NCBI GenBank assembly: GCA_902560045.1 | Contig: CACEKJ010000007.1 | Span: 1-58,851, forward strand | Direction: 5' to 3' | Source of the DNA: an uncultured Bacteroidota bacterium | GTDB taxonomy: Bacteria > Bacteroidota > Bacteroidia > Flavobacteriales > Flavobacteriaceae | Length of the DNA: 58,851 bases | In this document: positions 29,049 to 38,732 of the stretch, piece after piece | Layout: the number at the start of each line of letters is the position of its first letter | How positions within the stretch are numbered: the first letter of the stretch is position 1 | Translations under genes and position numbers: made by a program | The notes under the pieces: model-generated | Databases searched by the model: none | Seen by the model: the letters and a program-made list of their open reading frames with translations, nothing else | Told to the model about the DNA's origin: nothing

Positions 29049-30140
29049 TTATTCCAATAATTTTATGATTCCTAAATTTTCGACACCTACATAAATGTTA
29101 TCATTATAATCAATCTCAATTGATCTGACTCTTCCAATATCTTCAAGTAGTTTTTTTTCATTTTTTATCTTAGTTATTCCATTTTTCCCAACCTCTAAAA
29201 TACACTGGTGAAGATATTGGAATTTTAAAGATCCGATTAAGATGCTGTTATTAAGAGATTCATATTTTGAATTTTTTATCAAAATCATACCACTTGGAGC
29301 TATGGAAGGAACCCAATAGTGCAAAGGGTCTTCCATACCCGCAATAGTGGTTTTATTAGTGAATTTTGTACCAATATAATTTATACCATAACTTGCTAGT
29401 GGCCATCCGTAATTTTTACCAGCTTCAATAATATTTATTTCATCACCACCTCTTGGTCCATGTTCGTGTGTCCATATTTGATTATTTTCAATATCGTAAA
29501 ACATACCTTGAGTATTTCTATGTCCATAACTGTAGATTGCTTTTTTAGAATTCTTTTCATCTACAAATGGATTATCAATAGGAATTCTTCCATCATCATG
29601 AAGTCTATATATTTTTCCTCCGTCTCTATTAATATCTTGAGGATTTAAATCTCTATTCCCTCTGTCTCCAATACTGAAAAATAAATAATTTTGATTGTCA
29701 AAAACTATTCGACTTCCAAAATGAATAGATCTTTTGCTGTTAGGTGTAGCTTTATAAATAATTTCTTTATTAATCGCTTTATTATTTTTGATTTGAAATC
29801 TCATAATTGAAGTATTCATACCATCATTTTCATCATTCGATGAACAGTATGATATATAAATCCAACCGTTTGATTTATAATTTGGATGTAATTCTACATC
29901 TAATAATCCTCCTTGATTTTTGGCAATTATTTTAGGAAGGTTTTTTATTAATAATTTTTCCCCGTTTTTGTAATGAATTAATTGACCTTTTCTTTCTGTT
30001 ATTAAAATTGAACTATCCGGAAGAAAAGTAAATGACCATGGAACTGCAATATCTGAAACAATCACTTCGTATTTTAAATCTGATGTAAACGAGTTTGCAT
30101 AAGTGAATAAAAAGATAAATAATGCTATGACTTTTTTCAT
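29049..30140 (-). CDS. Soluble aldose-sugar/glucose dehydrogenase-like (PQQ-type) beta-propeller
   Basis: 363 residues. A signal peptide (KKVIALFIFLFTYANSF) is followed by a six-bladed propeller: VPWSFTFLPDSSILITERKG, GGLLDVELHPNYKSNGWIY, SIHFGSRIVFDN, RNTQGMFYD and EHGPRGGDEINIIEAGKNYGWPLASYG. These match YliI/GDH-B-type dehydrogenases that use pyrroloquinoline quinone in the periplasm. Substrate unknown; no PQQ synthesis genes in this window. An SD-like AAAAGGAAAA stretch precedes the ATG. Confidence 0.88.
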   Translation of the reverse strand: MKKVIALFIFLFTYANSFTSDLKYEVIVSDIAVPWSFTFLPDSSILITERKGQLIHYKNGEKLLIKNLPKIIAKNQGGLLDVELHPNYKSNGWIYISYCSSNDENDGMNTSIMRFQIKNNKAINKEIIYKATPNSKRSIHFGSRIVFDNQNYLFFSIGDRGNRDLNPQDINRDGGKIYRLHDDGRIPIDNPFVDEKNSKKAIYSYGHRNTQGMFYDIENNQIWTHEHGPRGGDEINIIEAGKNYGWPLASYGINYIGTKFTNKTTIAGMEDPLHYWVPSIAPSGMILIKNSKYESLNNSILIGSLKFQYLHQCILEVGKNGITKIKNEKKLLEDIGRVRSIEIDYNDNIYVGVENLGIIKLLE

Positions 30141-30198
30141 AAATTTTTCCTTTTGATGAAATTACAAAAAACTAGTTATTTATAGCTCTAATATATAG

Positions 30199-30227
30199 TT
30201 GAAATCAACAATATTTATATATTTTTG
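30199..30227 (+). promoter_or_regulatory. Bacteroidota-type promoter for trxB
   Basis: TTG at 30199-30201, an 18-base spacer and TATTTTTG at 30220-30227 match the -33/-7 consensus TTG and TAnnTTTG. The trxB ATG lies 17 bases beyond. Confidence 0.6.
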
Positions 30228-30243
30228 TTAACTAAATTCCATA

Positions 30244-31179
30244 ATGATGAGTGAAAAAATAAACTGTCTTATTATTGGTTCTGGTCCTGCTGGATATACT
30301 GCTGCAATATATGCAGCTAGGGCAAACATGAAGCCTGTATTATATCAAGGTATTCAGCCTGGAGGTCAATTGACAACTACAACAGATGTTGAAAATTTCC
30401 CCGGTTATCCTGAAGGAGTTTCTGGCCCAGAAATGATGATACAGTTACAAAAACAGGCCGAAAGATTTGGAACTGATATTAGAAATGGATGGATTACTAG
30501 GGTTGATTTTTCTGATGATTTAAAACTGTGGGTAAATGACGAAAAGATTTTAGTATGTGATACAATAATTATTTCTACCGGTGCATCTGCCAAATATTTA
30601 GGGTTGGAATCAGAAAAAAAATATTTAGAAACTGGTGGGGGTGTTTCAGCTTGTGCTGTTTGTGACGGGTTTTTTTATAAAAATCAAGAGGTTGTAATTG
30701 TTGGGGGTGGTGATTCAGCTTGTGAAGAAGCACATTATCTTTCAAAATTATGTAGTAAAGTTACAATGCTTGTCAGAAAAGACAACTTTAGGGCTTCAAA
30801 AATCATGCAGGAGAGAGTGATGAAAACAAAGAATATTGAAATTTTATTTAATACTTCTACAGTTGAAGTCAAAGGAGATGGACAATTAGTTTCTTCAATT
30901 TTAGTTAAGAATAATATCTCTGGCAAACTTGAAGAAATTCCAGCTACAGGTTTTTTTGTAGCTATCGGGCACAAACCAAATACTGATATTTTTAGTCCGT
31001 TTATTGAAATGGACGAAACAGGCTACATAATTAATAAACCTGGTTCCACAAAAACAAACATTGAAGGCGTTTTTGTTTCAGGTGATGCTGCTGATCATAC
31101 ATACAGACAAGCAATTACAGCTGCAGGAACCGGATGTATGGCCGCGCTTGATGCTGAAAGGTATTTGGCATCAAAGTAA
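30244..31179 (+). CDS. trxB: Thioredoxin-disulfide reductase
   Basis: 311 residues. FAD-binding IIGSGPAGYTAAIYAARANM, substrate site CAVC in VSACAVCDGFF, NADPH-binding VVIVGGGDSACEEAHYL and C-terminal VFVSGDAADHTYRQAITAAGTGCMAA. It reduces thioredoxin with NADPH in the cytosol. Two ATG codons follow each other; either gives nearly the same protein. The gene is divergent from the sugar dehydrogenase. Confidence 0.96.
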   Translation: MMSEKINCLIIGSGPAGYTAAIYAARANMKPVLYQGIQPGGQLTTTTDVENFPGYPEGVSGPEMMIQLQKQAERFGTDIRNGWITRVDFSDDLKLWVNDEKILVCDTIIISTGASAKYLGLESEKKYLETGGGVSACAVCDGFFYKNQEVVIVGGGDSACEEAHYLSKLCSKVTMLVRKDNFRASKIMQERVMKTKNIEILFNTSTVEVKGDGQLVSSILVKNNISGKLEEIPATGFFVAIGHKPNTDIFSPFIEMDETGYIINKPGSTKTNIEGVFVSGDAADHTYRQAITAAGTGCMAALDAERYLASK

Positions 31180-31215
31180 TTAATTATGATTTATATAACT
31201 TTTATCAAATTTTAA

Positions 31216-32013
31216 ATGCCAATTTTTAAAAGAAATCCTTTTGGACATATACTTTTTATAAAAAAATGGCTTATTAGAGTACTTGGCGCCTATACTCATA
31301 GAAGATACAGAGGGTTCAACGAATTGAAAATTGAAGGCTCAGAGATAATTAGAGATCTACCTGATAATAATGTTTTATTTATTTCAAATCATCAAACATA
31401 TTTTTCTGATGTTGTTGCTATGTTTCATGTTTTTAATGCAAGTCTCAAAGGTCGCCTTGACTCGATAAAAAATATTGGTTATCTATGGAGCCCCAAATTA
31501 AACATCTACTTTATTGCAGCCAAGGAAACTATGAATTCAGGACTCATACCAAAAATGTTGGCATATGCTGGATCTATAAGTATTGAAAGAACATGGAGAA
31601 GTAATGGTCAAGATGTAAATAGAAAAGTAAAATTTAGTGATATTTCTAACATTGGAAAAGCTCTAGATGATGGTTGGGTAATTACCTTCCCTCAAGGTAC
31701 TACAACTCCATTTAAACCTGTAAGAAAAGGAACAGCTTTTTTAATTAAACAATACAAGCCTATTGTTGTACCTATTGTAATTGATGGATTCAGAAGGTCA
31801 TTTGATAAAAAAGGGCTTCGCGTTAAGAAAAAAAATATATTACAATCATTTACTATAAAAAAACCTCTTGATATTGATTATGAAAATGACTCAACAGAAG
31901 ATATTGTAAATCAAATCGCACATGCAATAGAACAACACGAGTCTTTTTTAAAGGTCATTCCTCAAAATGAACTAAATAAGTTAAATGAGCTAAATAAGAA
32001 GAGAGAGTTTTAG
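31216..32013 (+). CDS. 1-acyl-glycerol-3-phosphate acyltransferase-like protein (PlsC family)
   Basis: 265 residues. The acyltransferase box NHQTYFSDVV has the H-x4-D motif (about residues 58-63), and the phosphate-binding box reads FPQGTTTPFKP rather than FPEGTRS. It probably transfers an acyl chain in phospholipid or ornithine-lipid synthesis at the inner membrane; exact acceptor unknown. It ends at a four-base interlock with the MarR stop (TTAG). Confidence 0.85.
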   Translation: MPIFKRNPFGHILFIKKWLIRVLGAYTHRRYRGFNELKIEGSEIIRDLPDNNVLFISNHQTYFSDVVAMFHVFNASLKGRLDSIKNIGYLWSPKLNIYFIAAKETMNSGLIPKMLAYAGSISIERTWRSNGQDVNRKVKFSDISNIGKALDDGWVITFPQGTTTPFKPVRKGTAFLIKQYKPIVVPIVIDGFRRSFDKKGLRVKKKNILQSFTIKKPLDIDYENDSTEDIVNQIAHAIEQHESFLKVIPQNELNKLNELNKKREF

Positions 32014-32465
32014 TTTTTAAAAACATCACCTTCTTCTATGATTTCATTTATTTTAAATGTCACCCGATGAAATGCCTCCAGGTCTGATTCATCTATCCTA
32101 GAGCGAACAAGTTTCTTGAAATGTCTAATTTTTTTTATTACTATTTCCCTTTTTTCAATTCCAAGTTTTGTTAAATAAATTATTATTCCGCGACCATCAT
32201 CTGGGTTAGGTCTCCTCATAATTAAATTTTTATTTTCCATCGAGTTTAAAATCCTTGATAAGCTATTTGATTCTAATCCCATTGTGGGGCCAATTGAAGT
32301 TGATGGTGATCCGTTTTCAACATCAATACTTATTAAGGTAAAACCAATAGGAAATGTAACATCATAAAGCGCAGCCTCCGAATTATACATTTTTTCAATA
32401 TTTTTCCATGTTTGTCTTAAGACAAAATCAGCTCTATTACTGTATTTATTTTTTAAATAATCCAA
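32010..32465 (-). CDS. MarR-family transcriptional regulator
   Basis: About 151 residues. The winged helix (about 45-115) shows STSIGPTMGLESNSLSRILNSMENKNLIMRR and PDDGRGIIIYLTKLG, the classic MarR wing. Start choice: a TTG at 32489 would lie inside the putative -7 element and 2 bases from the palindrome at 32492-32511, so I prefer the in-frame TTG at 32465. No ATG is available before a conserved helix. Upstream is the M14 peptidase gene, 40 bases from the 32489 TTG. Its target genes and ligand are unknown. Confidence 0.8.
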   Translation of the reverse strand: MDYLKNKYSNRADFVLRQTWKNIEKMYNSEAALYDVTFPIGFTLISIDVENGSPSTSIGPTMGLESNSLSRILNSMENKNLIMRRPNPDDGRGIIIYLTKLGIEKREIVIKKIRHFKKLVRSRIDESDLEAFHRVTFKINEIIEEGDVFKN

Positions 32466-32486
32466 GTTGGAAAAAGTTTTGAGATG

Positions 32487-32511
32487 CAAATATAGTATGC
32501 CTGCATAGTAT
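32487..32511 (-). promoter_or_regulatory. Putative MarR promoter with overlapping operator palindrome
   Basis: On the minus strand TATATTTG (32494-32487) fits the -7 consensus. Overlapping it is an imperfect palindrome of 20 bases at 32492-32511, two 9-base arms (ATAGTATGC / GCATAGTAT) around CT with a single mismatch per arm, a size and symmetry typical for MarR operators. A clear TTG at -33 is absent. Autoregulation is an inference. Confidence 0.5.
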
Positions 32512-32529
32512 ATTTAAATTAAAATTAAA

Positions 32530-34929
32530 TTATTTTTTTATAATCCTATGATTTTCAGTACTCTCTAAGGAAAATAACTTTATTATATAAACCCCTGATT
32601 TTAAATTTCCTATTGAAAAATTCTCAATATTATTTTGATTAAAGGACATAATCTCTTTACCTAAAATGTCAAAAACTTTAATTTCTTTAATTTCTTCTTC
32701 TGAAGATATATATATCATATTATCAGAAGGTATCGGATAAATTTTAGCTTTATTTAGGGTATTTTCAGAACTACTTAAGCTGGAAGAAAGTGCTTTAATT
32801 TTAAAATCATCATAATAAAAACCATCTCTTCTTAATCCTCCATCGGATTTAAGTTTGAATCTTATTGAAATTTCTTGATCAATATAATCTGTTAATAAAA
32901 TACTTTCATTAACCCACTCACTTTGATTCCCGTCATATACAGGTTCGTCCAATGCATCTTCTTGTGTTTCTACACCCTTTCTGGTATACTTGCCACACTG
33001 AGGTTCCCAGGAAGCCCCACCGTCGTTAGATATTTCAATCTGAACATAATCATAACCTGATTCTATATTCCATTTTGCGTTAAAATTTATCTCAGCATAT
33101 GAATAACCTGACAAGTTTATATCATTTAAAAGATTAATTGTTTCAAGTGCATTATTACTGTAATTTGAATAAGGTGAATCTGTGATACTGGTTTGTGGTG
33201 AATTATATTCCTCAAAAGTTTCTGACCAACTCGAATCTATGGTCCAATAATCAGAATAATTATCACTTTCATCTTCAAATAATAGAATAGGGGCACCAAA
33301 TATTTTTTTTACGATAATTTCCTCGGAGAAAGAACCGTTATCTAAAATATACTTAAAAATTACATCCTCACCTGGATTAGTAGATTCATTTAATTCTATT
33401 TGAAATGACTCATTTATAATTTCACCGATATTTAATGAATTTATATTTATTTCTGGGGTCGTGGAAATAATATTTGAAGATATAGGTTCAATTTGAATGT
33501 TAAAACTACCATTATCTATTATTCCTAATCTTTGTAATTCAAAGTTTGCACTAAACGTATTTGAAGATATAAAGTTTTCAGTAAAATCTTTTAATGAAGC
33601 ATAGTTTCCTATAATCTTTGCTGCGGTAAGATTTAAATGTAACATTCCTTTACAAATATCTTCAATTGTTGATGCTTGTGGCCAAAATGAACTACCGATT
33701 TCAGGCGTCATCGCAAATATTTTTTCTCGCACTTGATTATTCTCGGTATTTAACATGCCATACATAAAGTCATCACTATCCCCGGCAGCTGGATATAAAT
33801 CAGCGCTAATTATATTATCATAATTATTCTCACTGACAAGTGCTGAAGAAATAAATTGGAAAATATTATCATCGTCTGTTGTCTGATTATAATCATATCC
33901 ATATGGATAAAGTAGCAAGTTTCCATAAGTGTGATTATTTAACGCAATCTTAAAATTATTTGACTCAACAAAATATCTAATGGCTCTATTTTCAGATTCA
34001 GAAAATGGGCCATCCCCAGCATAGGTGCTTCCATAAGGATTACTAGAAGTCCCAGATGTATTCCATACTTCATTGCCATTTTCATCTATGTATGAATAAT
34101 TTCTGTTATTGTCTACACCATGGGAGTCTCTTGTGTTTTTTCTCCACATTCCTCCACCATTAGGTTCTATTGTTTCATTAAAAATATAACCGTCTGGATT
34201 TACACAAGGAATAAAAAATAATTCTGAATTATCAATAATTTGCTTGATACTGTCATTCGAATCGTAATTTTCTAACAAATACCACATGAAATAAATTAAT
34301 TGTTGTAATGATGCGGGCTCTCTTGCGTGATGAAGAGCAGTATATAATATTTGAGGTTCCCCTTCAGAGATATTAGGATTGTCAGAAATTTTCACCCACT
34401 GTAAGTATCTGCCTTCATAGGTTTCATGAATGTGTGGGGAAGAAGAAAAGGTTTCGTCTTTAATGTCACTTCTAGCCGATATAATTTCAGGATATAGACT
34501 GTGCATATCATCTAATTCGTTAAGCATCTCATTGTAAGTGTAAAACCCACCAAAATCATCGGATGGTTTAAAATCATAATTTTCAGGTGTTTCTAATATA
34601 TTTTCATTTTCTTCACAAAAAATATTTTTAGCTGATTTATTACTTAATTTATTTCTTTGTTTGTAGAAATGAGTCACATCGTTAATTAAAATCTCATAAT
34701 CAAAATTTAGAGACAACATTTTTTCAATTTCTGATTCTGAAAAATCAGAAATAAAAAAGTGATTTTTCTTATGAAGACCATGGTCGATACAAACACCTTG
34801 CTTAGCAAGTTTTACTAAATCGGCAGGAGAGGTGTAATTAATCTTAACCTTATGAAACTTTTCATTTTTTTGTGAAAAACATAAAAAAGGAAAGAATGCA
34901 CAGAAAATTAATAATCGTATATGATTCAT
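32530..34929 (-). CDS. Secreted M14 zinc carboxypeptidase with T9SS C-terminal sorting domain
   Basis: 799 residues. A signal peptide (RLLIFCAFFPFLCFSQ) leads into an N-terminal region, then an M14 domain (about 125-440): zinc site ALHHAREPASLQQL (H-x2-E), FIPCVNPDGYIFNE, MWRKNTR, NNRNYSY, ALNNHTYGN (second His ligand) and the catalytic glutamate in TPEIGSSFW. Beta-sandwich modules follow, and a type A sorting domain closes the protein (AKIYPIPSDNMIYISSEEEI, GKEIMSFNQ, SGVYIIKL). It is predicted to leave the cell by the type IX system and degrade peptides outside. Confidence 0.93.
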   Translation of the reverse strand: MNHIRLLIFCAFFPFLCFSQKNEKFHKVKINYTSPADLVKLAKQGVCIDHGLHKKNHFFISDFSESEIEKMLSLNFDYEILINDVTHFYKQRNKLSNKSAKNIFCEENENILETPENYDFKPSDDFGGFYTYNEMLNELDDMHSLYPEIISARSDIKDETFSSSPHIHETYEGRYLQWVKISDNPNISEGEPQILYTALHHAREPASLQQLIYFMWYLLENYDSNDSIKQIIDNSELFFIPCVNPDGYIFNETIEPNGGGMWRKNTRDSHGVDNNRNYSYIDENGNEVWNTSGTSSNPYGSTYAGDGPFSESENRAIRYFVESNNFKIALNNHTYGNLLLYPYGYDYNQTTDDDNIFQFISSALVSENNYDNIISADLYPAAGDSDDFMYGMLNTENNQVREKIFAMTPEIGSSFWPQASTIEDICKGMLHLNLTAAKIIGNYASLKDFTENFISSNTFSANFELQRLGIIDNGSFNIQIEPISSNIISTTPEININSLNIGEIINESFQIELNESTNPGEDVIFKYILDNGSFSEEIIVKKIFGAPILLFEDESDNYSDYWTIDSSWSETFEEYNSPQTSITDSPYSNYSNNALETINLLNDINLSGYSYAEINFNAKWNIESGYDYVQIEISNDGGASWEPQCGKYTRKGVETQEDALDEPVYDGNQSEWVNESILLTDYIDQEISIRFKLKSDGGLRRDGFYYDDFKIKALSSSLSSSENTLNKAKIYPIPSDNMIYISSEEEIKEIKVFDILGKEIMSFNQNNIENFSIGNLKSGVYIIKLFSLESTENHRIIKK

Positions 34930-34959
34930 TTATTCATTTTAAATATAATTAGGCAAATA

Positions 34960-37900
34960 CTATTCCGAAATACACTTATTACTTAAGATCCAATTTTTGG
35001 CATTTGTAAATGCTTCTATCCAAGGGCTTACCTTTTCTGTTCTTTTGTCAGGGTAATAGGCCCAGTTCCATTTAAAAATAGATCTTTCAATATGGGGCAT
35101 GGTAACAAGATGTCTTCCGTCAGTACTACACATCATTGCTGTATTATAATCTGATCCATTTGGGTTTGACGGATATTCATTGTAAGAATAGTTTGCGATT
35201 ATATTATATTTATTTTCAGAGTAAGGTAAATTAAATTTTCCCTCACCATGGCTTACCCAAACTCCAAGATTTAGATTCTCTAATGAACCTAACATTATCG
35301 AGTTATTTTTTTTAATATTTACAGAAGTAAAGATGCTTTCATGCTTTTTTGAATCGTTGTATGTCATTTTACCATGATTTTCATGATCAGGGTAAATTAA
35401 ATCCAATTCCATAAATAATTGACATCCGTTGCAAATCCCAATTGACAATGTGTCTTCTCTGTTAAAAAAATTCACTAATGCTTTTTTTGCTTTTTCATTG
35501 TATTTAAATGAACCAGCCCATCCCTTTGCAGACCCAAGAACATCTGAATTTGAAAATCCGCCAACAGCACCTAAAAATTTAATATCTTCTAAATTTTCAC
35601 GACCTGAAATAAGATCTGTCATGTGAATATCTTTGACAAGAAAGCCAGCCATGTGAAGGGCATTTGCCAACTCTCGTTCACTATTACTTCCTTTTTCCCT
35701 CAAAACTGCTGCTATCGGTTTGGATGAATTTAAACCAATCTTTATTTCACCTTTAAATTCTTTTGGAAATTTAAATTTAAGGGGTTGTTTCTTATAATTT
35801 TTGAATCTTTCGTTTGCTAAATTATTAGCAGTTTGTTTTGCGTCAAGTTGAGTAGAGGTGTTAAACCAAATGTCTCTGAGTTTAGGTATTTTAAAGACAA
35901 ATTCATCAGAATCATTTTTTATCATCATTGAATCACCTGAAATTACTTCACCAATTTTATAATACTCAACTGAAAATTGGGTAAATATTTTTTCGATTTC
36001 CTCAGACTTGCTTTGAACTATGAGACCACAATTTTCAGAAAACAACAATTTTACTGAATCCTTCTCATTTAATGCAGATAAATCAATATTCGCAGAAATA
36101 TTAATGCTAGGAAAGCACATCTCTAGTAAGCTTGTAATCAATCCACCTGATCCTATATCATGACCTGCTATGATTAATTCATTTTTTATCAAATCCTGAA
36201 CTACATTGAAAGTTTTTTTGAAGAATTCAGGATTTTGGATTGACGGAGTTTCAAGTCCTACATTACCCATTATTTGAGAAAATGAGGAACCGCCTAGCTT
36301 AAATTTGTCATTTGATAAATTAATGTAATAAATGGATCCATAATTTTTCTTAAAAACAGGCTCAACTACAAAATTGATATTTTCACAATGGCCTGTTGCA
36401 GAAATAATAACCGTTCCAGGCGACTTTACCTCTTGATCCTTATATTTTTGATTCATTGAAAGGGAATCTTTTCCTGTAGGAATATTTATACCTAAATCAA
36501 TTGCAAATTCAGAAACGGCTTCAACAGCTTTAAAAAGTCTTGCATCTTCACCCTTATTCTTACATGGCCACATCCAATTTGCTGAGAGAGATATTCCTCT
36601 AATATTATCTTTTATCGGAGCCCAAATTATATTTGTTAATGCTTCTGCAATACTGTTTCTGCTTCCAGCAACAGGGTCAATAAGTCCAGAAATAGGAGAG
36701 TGGCCAATTGAAGTGGCTATTCCGTTGTCGGTTTCAAAATCCAATGCCATAACTCCACAATTATTAAGAGGCAACTGTAATTGACCAACACATTGTTGCT
36801 TAGCAACTTTACCTCCTACACAGCGATCTACTTTGTTTGTTAACCAATCTTTACAACCAACTGCCTCTAGACTAAGTAAATCCTCTAAGTAATTATGTAG
36901 ATATCTAGAGTCGTAAGAAATTTTATTATATAATTTTGATATCGAATTATCAGTAAGTATTGTTTTTGGTGAGCTTCCAAAAAAGTGCTTTAAATTCAGG
37001 TCAACACAGCTTTCATTAGATTTTTCAGAGTAAATTTTAAAATTATTGTCATCGCTAACTTTGCCTACAACATAAACAGGTGCTTTTTCTCTTTCACAAA
37101 TTCTAATAAATTCATCTATATTTTCCTTTTTGATGATCAGTCCCATTCTCTCTTGAGATTCATTTCCAATGATTTCCTTATTTGACAAAGTTGGATCGCC
37201 GATGGGTAAGTTGTCTAATTCAATAAACCCTCCAGTTTCCTCGACTAATTCGGTCAAACAGTTTAAATGTCCTCCAGCCCCATGGTCATGAATCGAAACA
37301 ATACAATTATTTTTATTTTCAATTGTACCTCTTATCGCATTAGCAACTCTTTTTTGCATTTCAGGATTTGATCTTTGGATCGCATTTAACTCAATTCCTG
37401 ATGAGAACTCACCGGTATCAGCTGATGAAACAGCTGCTCCACCCATACCAATTCTGTAATTATCACCACCCATTATTACAATTAGATCGTCTTTTGACGG
37501 TTTTTCCTTAATTGCATGATTTTTATTTGCATAACCAATACCACCAGCTAACATAATTACCTTATCATATGACTGAATTTCATTTTTGTCATTGTTTTCA
37601 AATGTTAATATTGATCCTGCAATAAGCGGCTGCCCAAATTTATTACCAAAATCAGAGGCACCGTTTGATGCTTTAATCAATATATCAATAGGGTTTTGAT
37701 AAAGCCATTCTCTACTTTCAATTTTATTTTCCCACTCCTTTGAATTTATTCTAGCATATGGAGTCATGTATACAGCTGTTCCAGCTAATGGTATAGATCC
37801 TTTCCCACCGGCTAATCTATCTCTGATTTCACCACCTGATCCTGTAGCAGCACCATTAAAAGGTTCAACAGTTGTAGGAAAATTATGTGTTTCAGCTTTT

Positions 37901-38628
37901 AAAGAAATTACCGTTTCAATCTCTGTAGTTTTATAAAATTCTGATTTATCAGCGCTTTTTGGTGAAAATTGTTGGATTTTAGGACCTTTGATGAATGCTA
38001 CATTGTCTTTATATGCTGAAACTAAATTTTCAGGATTAGTTTTAGAAGTTTTTTTAATTAGTGAAAAAAGAGACATTTCCTTTTCAACTCCATCAATAAT
38101 AAATTTCCCATTGAAAATTTTATGCCTACAGTGTTCTGAATTGACTTGTGAGAAGCCAAAAATTTCAGAATCTGTTAATTTCCTACCGATTTCTTTTGAA
38201 ACATTATTTAAATAATCTATTTCTTCAAGGTTTAATGACAAGCCCTCTTTGGCGTTGTAATTATCAATATTTTCAATATAATTTATTTTTTCTGGGACAA
38301 TATTAATTTCAAATAAATCTTGACATAGAGTTTTAAATCTTTGGTTCAACATTGGATCAAAGTTAGAAATTCTGTCTTCTAGCATGTATTTTTCAATTCT
38401 ATTGATTGATTCAAGGCCCATATTTTGTGTAATCTCAACAGCATTTGTACTCCATGGCGAAACCATAGCAGCTCTAGGCCCTATGTAATTGTTTTTTATC
38501 TTCTCTTCTGTAATAAGTTTAGCGTTTCCAAACAGCCATTCTAGTTTACTAATTCCTTCGATAGGAATTTTTTTTTCTGATTGGACAGCATAAATTGTTT
38601 TATGATTAGTTTGAAAAAAAGATATCAT
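34960..38628 (-). CDS. purL: Phosphoribosylformylglycinamidine synthase
   Basis: 1222 residues, the single-chain large PurL form. A synthase part with AETHNFPTTVEPFNGAATG and GGDNYRIGMGGAAVSS, the repeated ATPase-fold halves, and a C-terminal class I glutamine amidotransferase (LSIGICNGCQLFMEL with the nucleophilic cysteine and MPHIERSIFKW with its histidine). It converts FGAR to FGAM with glutamine and ATP in purine synthesis. A 105-base gap upstream separates it from the ABC exporter. Confidence 0.96.
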   Translation of the reverse strand: MISFFQTNHKTIYAVQSEKKIPIEGISKLEWLFGNAKLITEEKIKNNYIGPRAAMVSPWSTNAVEITQNMGLESINRIEKYMLEDRISNFDPMLNQRFKTLCQDLFEINIVPEKINYIENIDNYNAKEGLSLNLEEIDYLNNVSKEIGRKLTDSEIFGFSQVNSEHCRHKIFNGKFIIDGVEKEMSLFSLIKKTSKTNPENLVSAYKDNVAFIKGPKIQQFSPKSADKSEFYKTTEIETVISLKAETHNFPTTVEPFNGAATGSGGEIRDRLAGGKGSIPLAGTAVYMTPYARINSKEWENKIESREWLYQNPIDILIKASNGASDFGNKFGQPLIAGSILTFENNDKNEIQSYDKVIMLAGGIGYANKNHAIKEKPSKDDLIVIMGGDNYRIGMGGAAVSSADTGEFSSGIELNAIQRSNPEMQKRVANAIRGTIENKNNCIVSIHDHGAGGHLNCLTELVEETGGFIELDNLPIGDPTLSNKEIIGNESQERMGLIIKKENIDEFIRICEREKAPVYVVGKVSDDNNFKIYSEKSNESCVDLNLKHFFGSSPKTILTDNSISKLYNKISYDSRYLHNYLEDLLSLEAVGCKDWLTNKVDRCVGGKVAKQQCVGQLQLPLNNCGVMALDFETDNGIATSIGHSPISGLIDPVAGSRNSIAEALTNIIWAPIKDNIRGISLSANWMWPCKNKGEDARLFKAVEAVSEFAIDLGINIPTGKDSLSMNQKYKDQEVKSPGTVIISATGHCENINFVVEPVFKKNYGSIYYINLSNDKFKLGGSSFSQIMGNVGLETPSIQNPEFFKKTFNVVQDLIKNELIIAGHDIGSGGLITSLLEMCFPSINISANIDLSALNEKDSVKLLFSENCGLIVQSKSEEIEKIFTQFSVEYYKIGEVISGDSMMIKNDSDEFVFKIPKLRDIWFNTSTQLDAKQTANNLANERFKNYKKQPLKFKFPKEFKGEIKIGLNSSKPIAAVLREKGSNSERELANALHMAGFLVKDIHMTDLISGRENLEDIKFLGAVGGFSNSDVLGSAKGWAGSFKYNEKAKKALVNFFNREDTLSIGICNGCQLFMELDLIYPDHENHGKMTYNDSKKHESIFTSVNIKKNNSIMLGSLENLNLGVWVSHGEGKFNLPYSENKYNIIANYSYNEYPSNPNGSDYNTAMMCSTDGRHLVTMPHIERSIFKWNWAYYPDKRTEKVSPWIEAFTNAKNWILSNKCISE

Positions 38629-38732
38629 TATGATATATAAATATGAATGCTAAATTTAACGGAAAATAATGTATTTAATAAGTGAATAAATTGTTTAAAA
38701 TAAATAGTTATTCACCTCTTTTAAACACAAAT

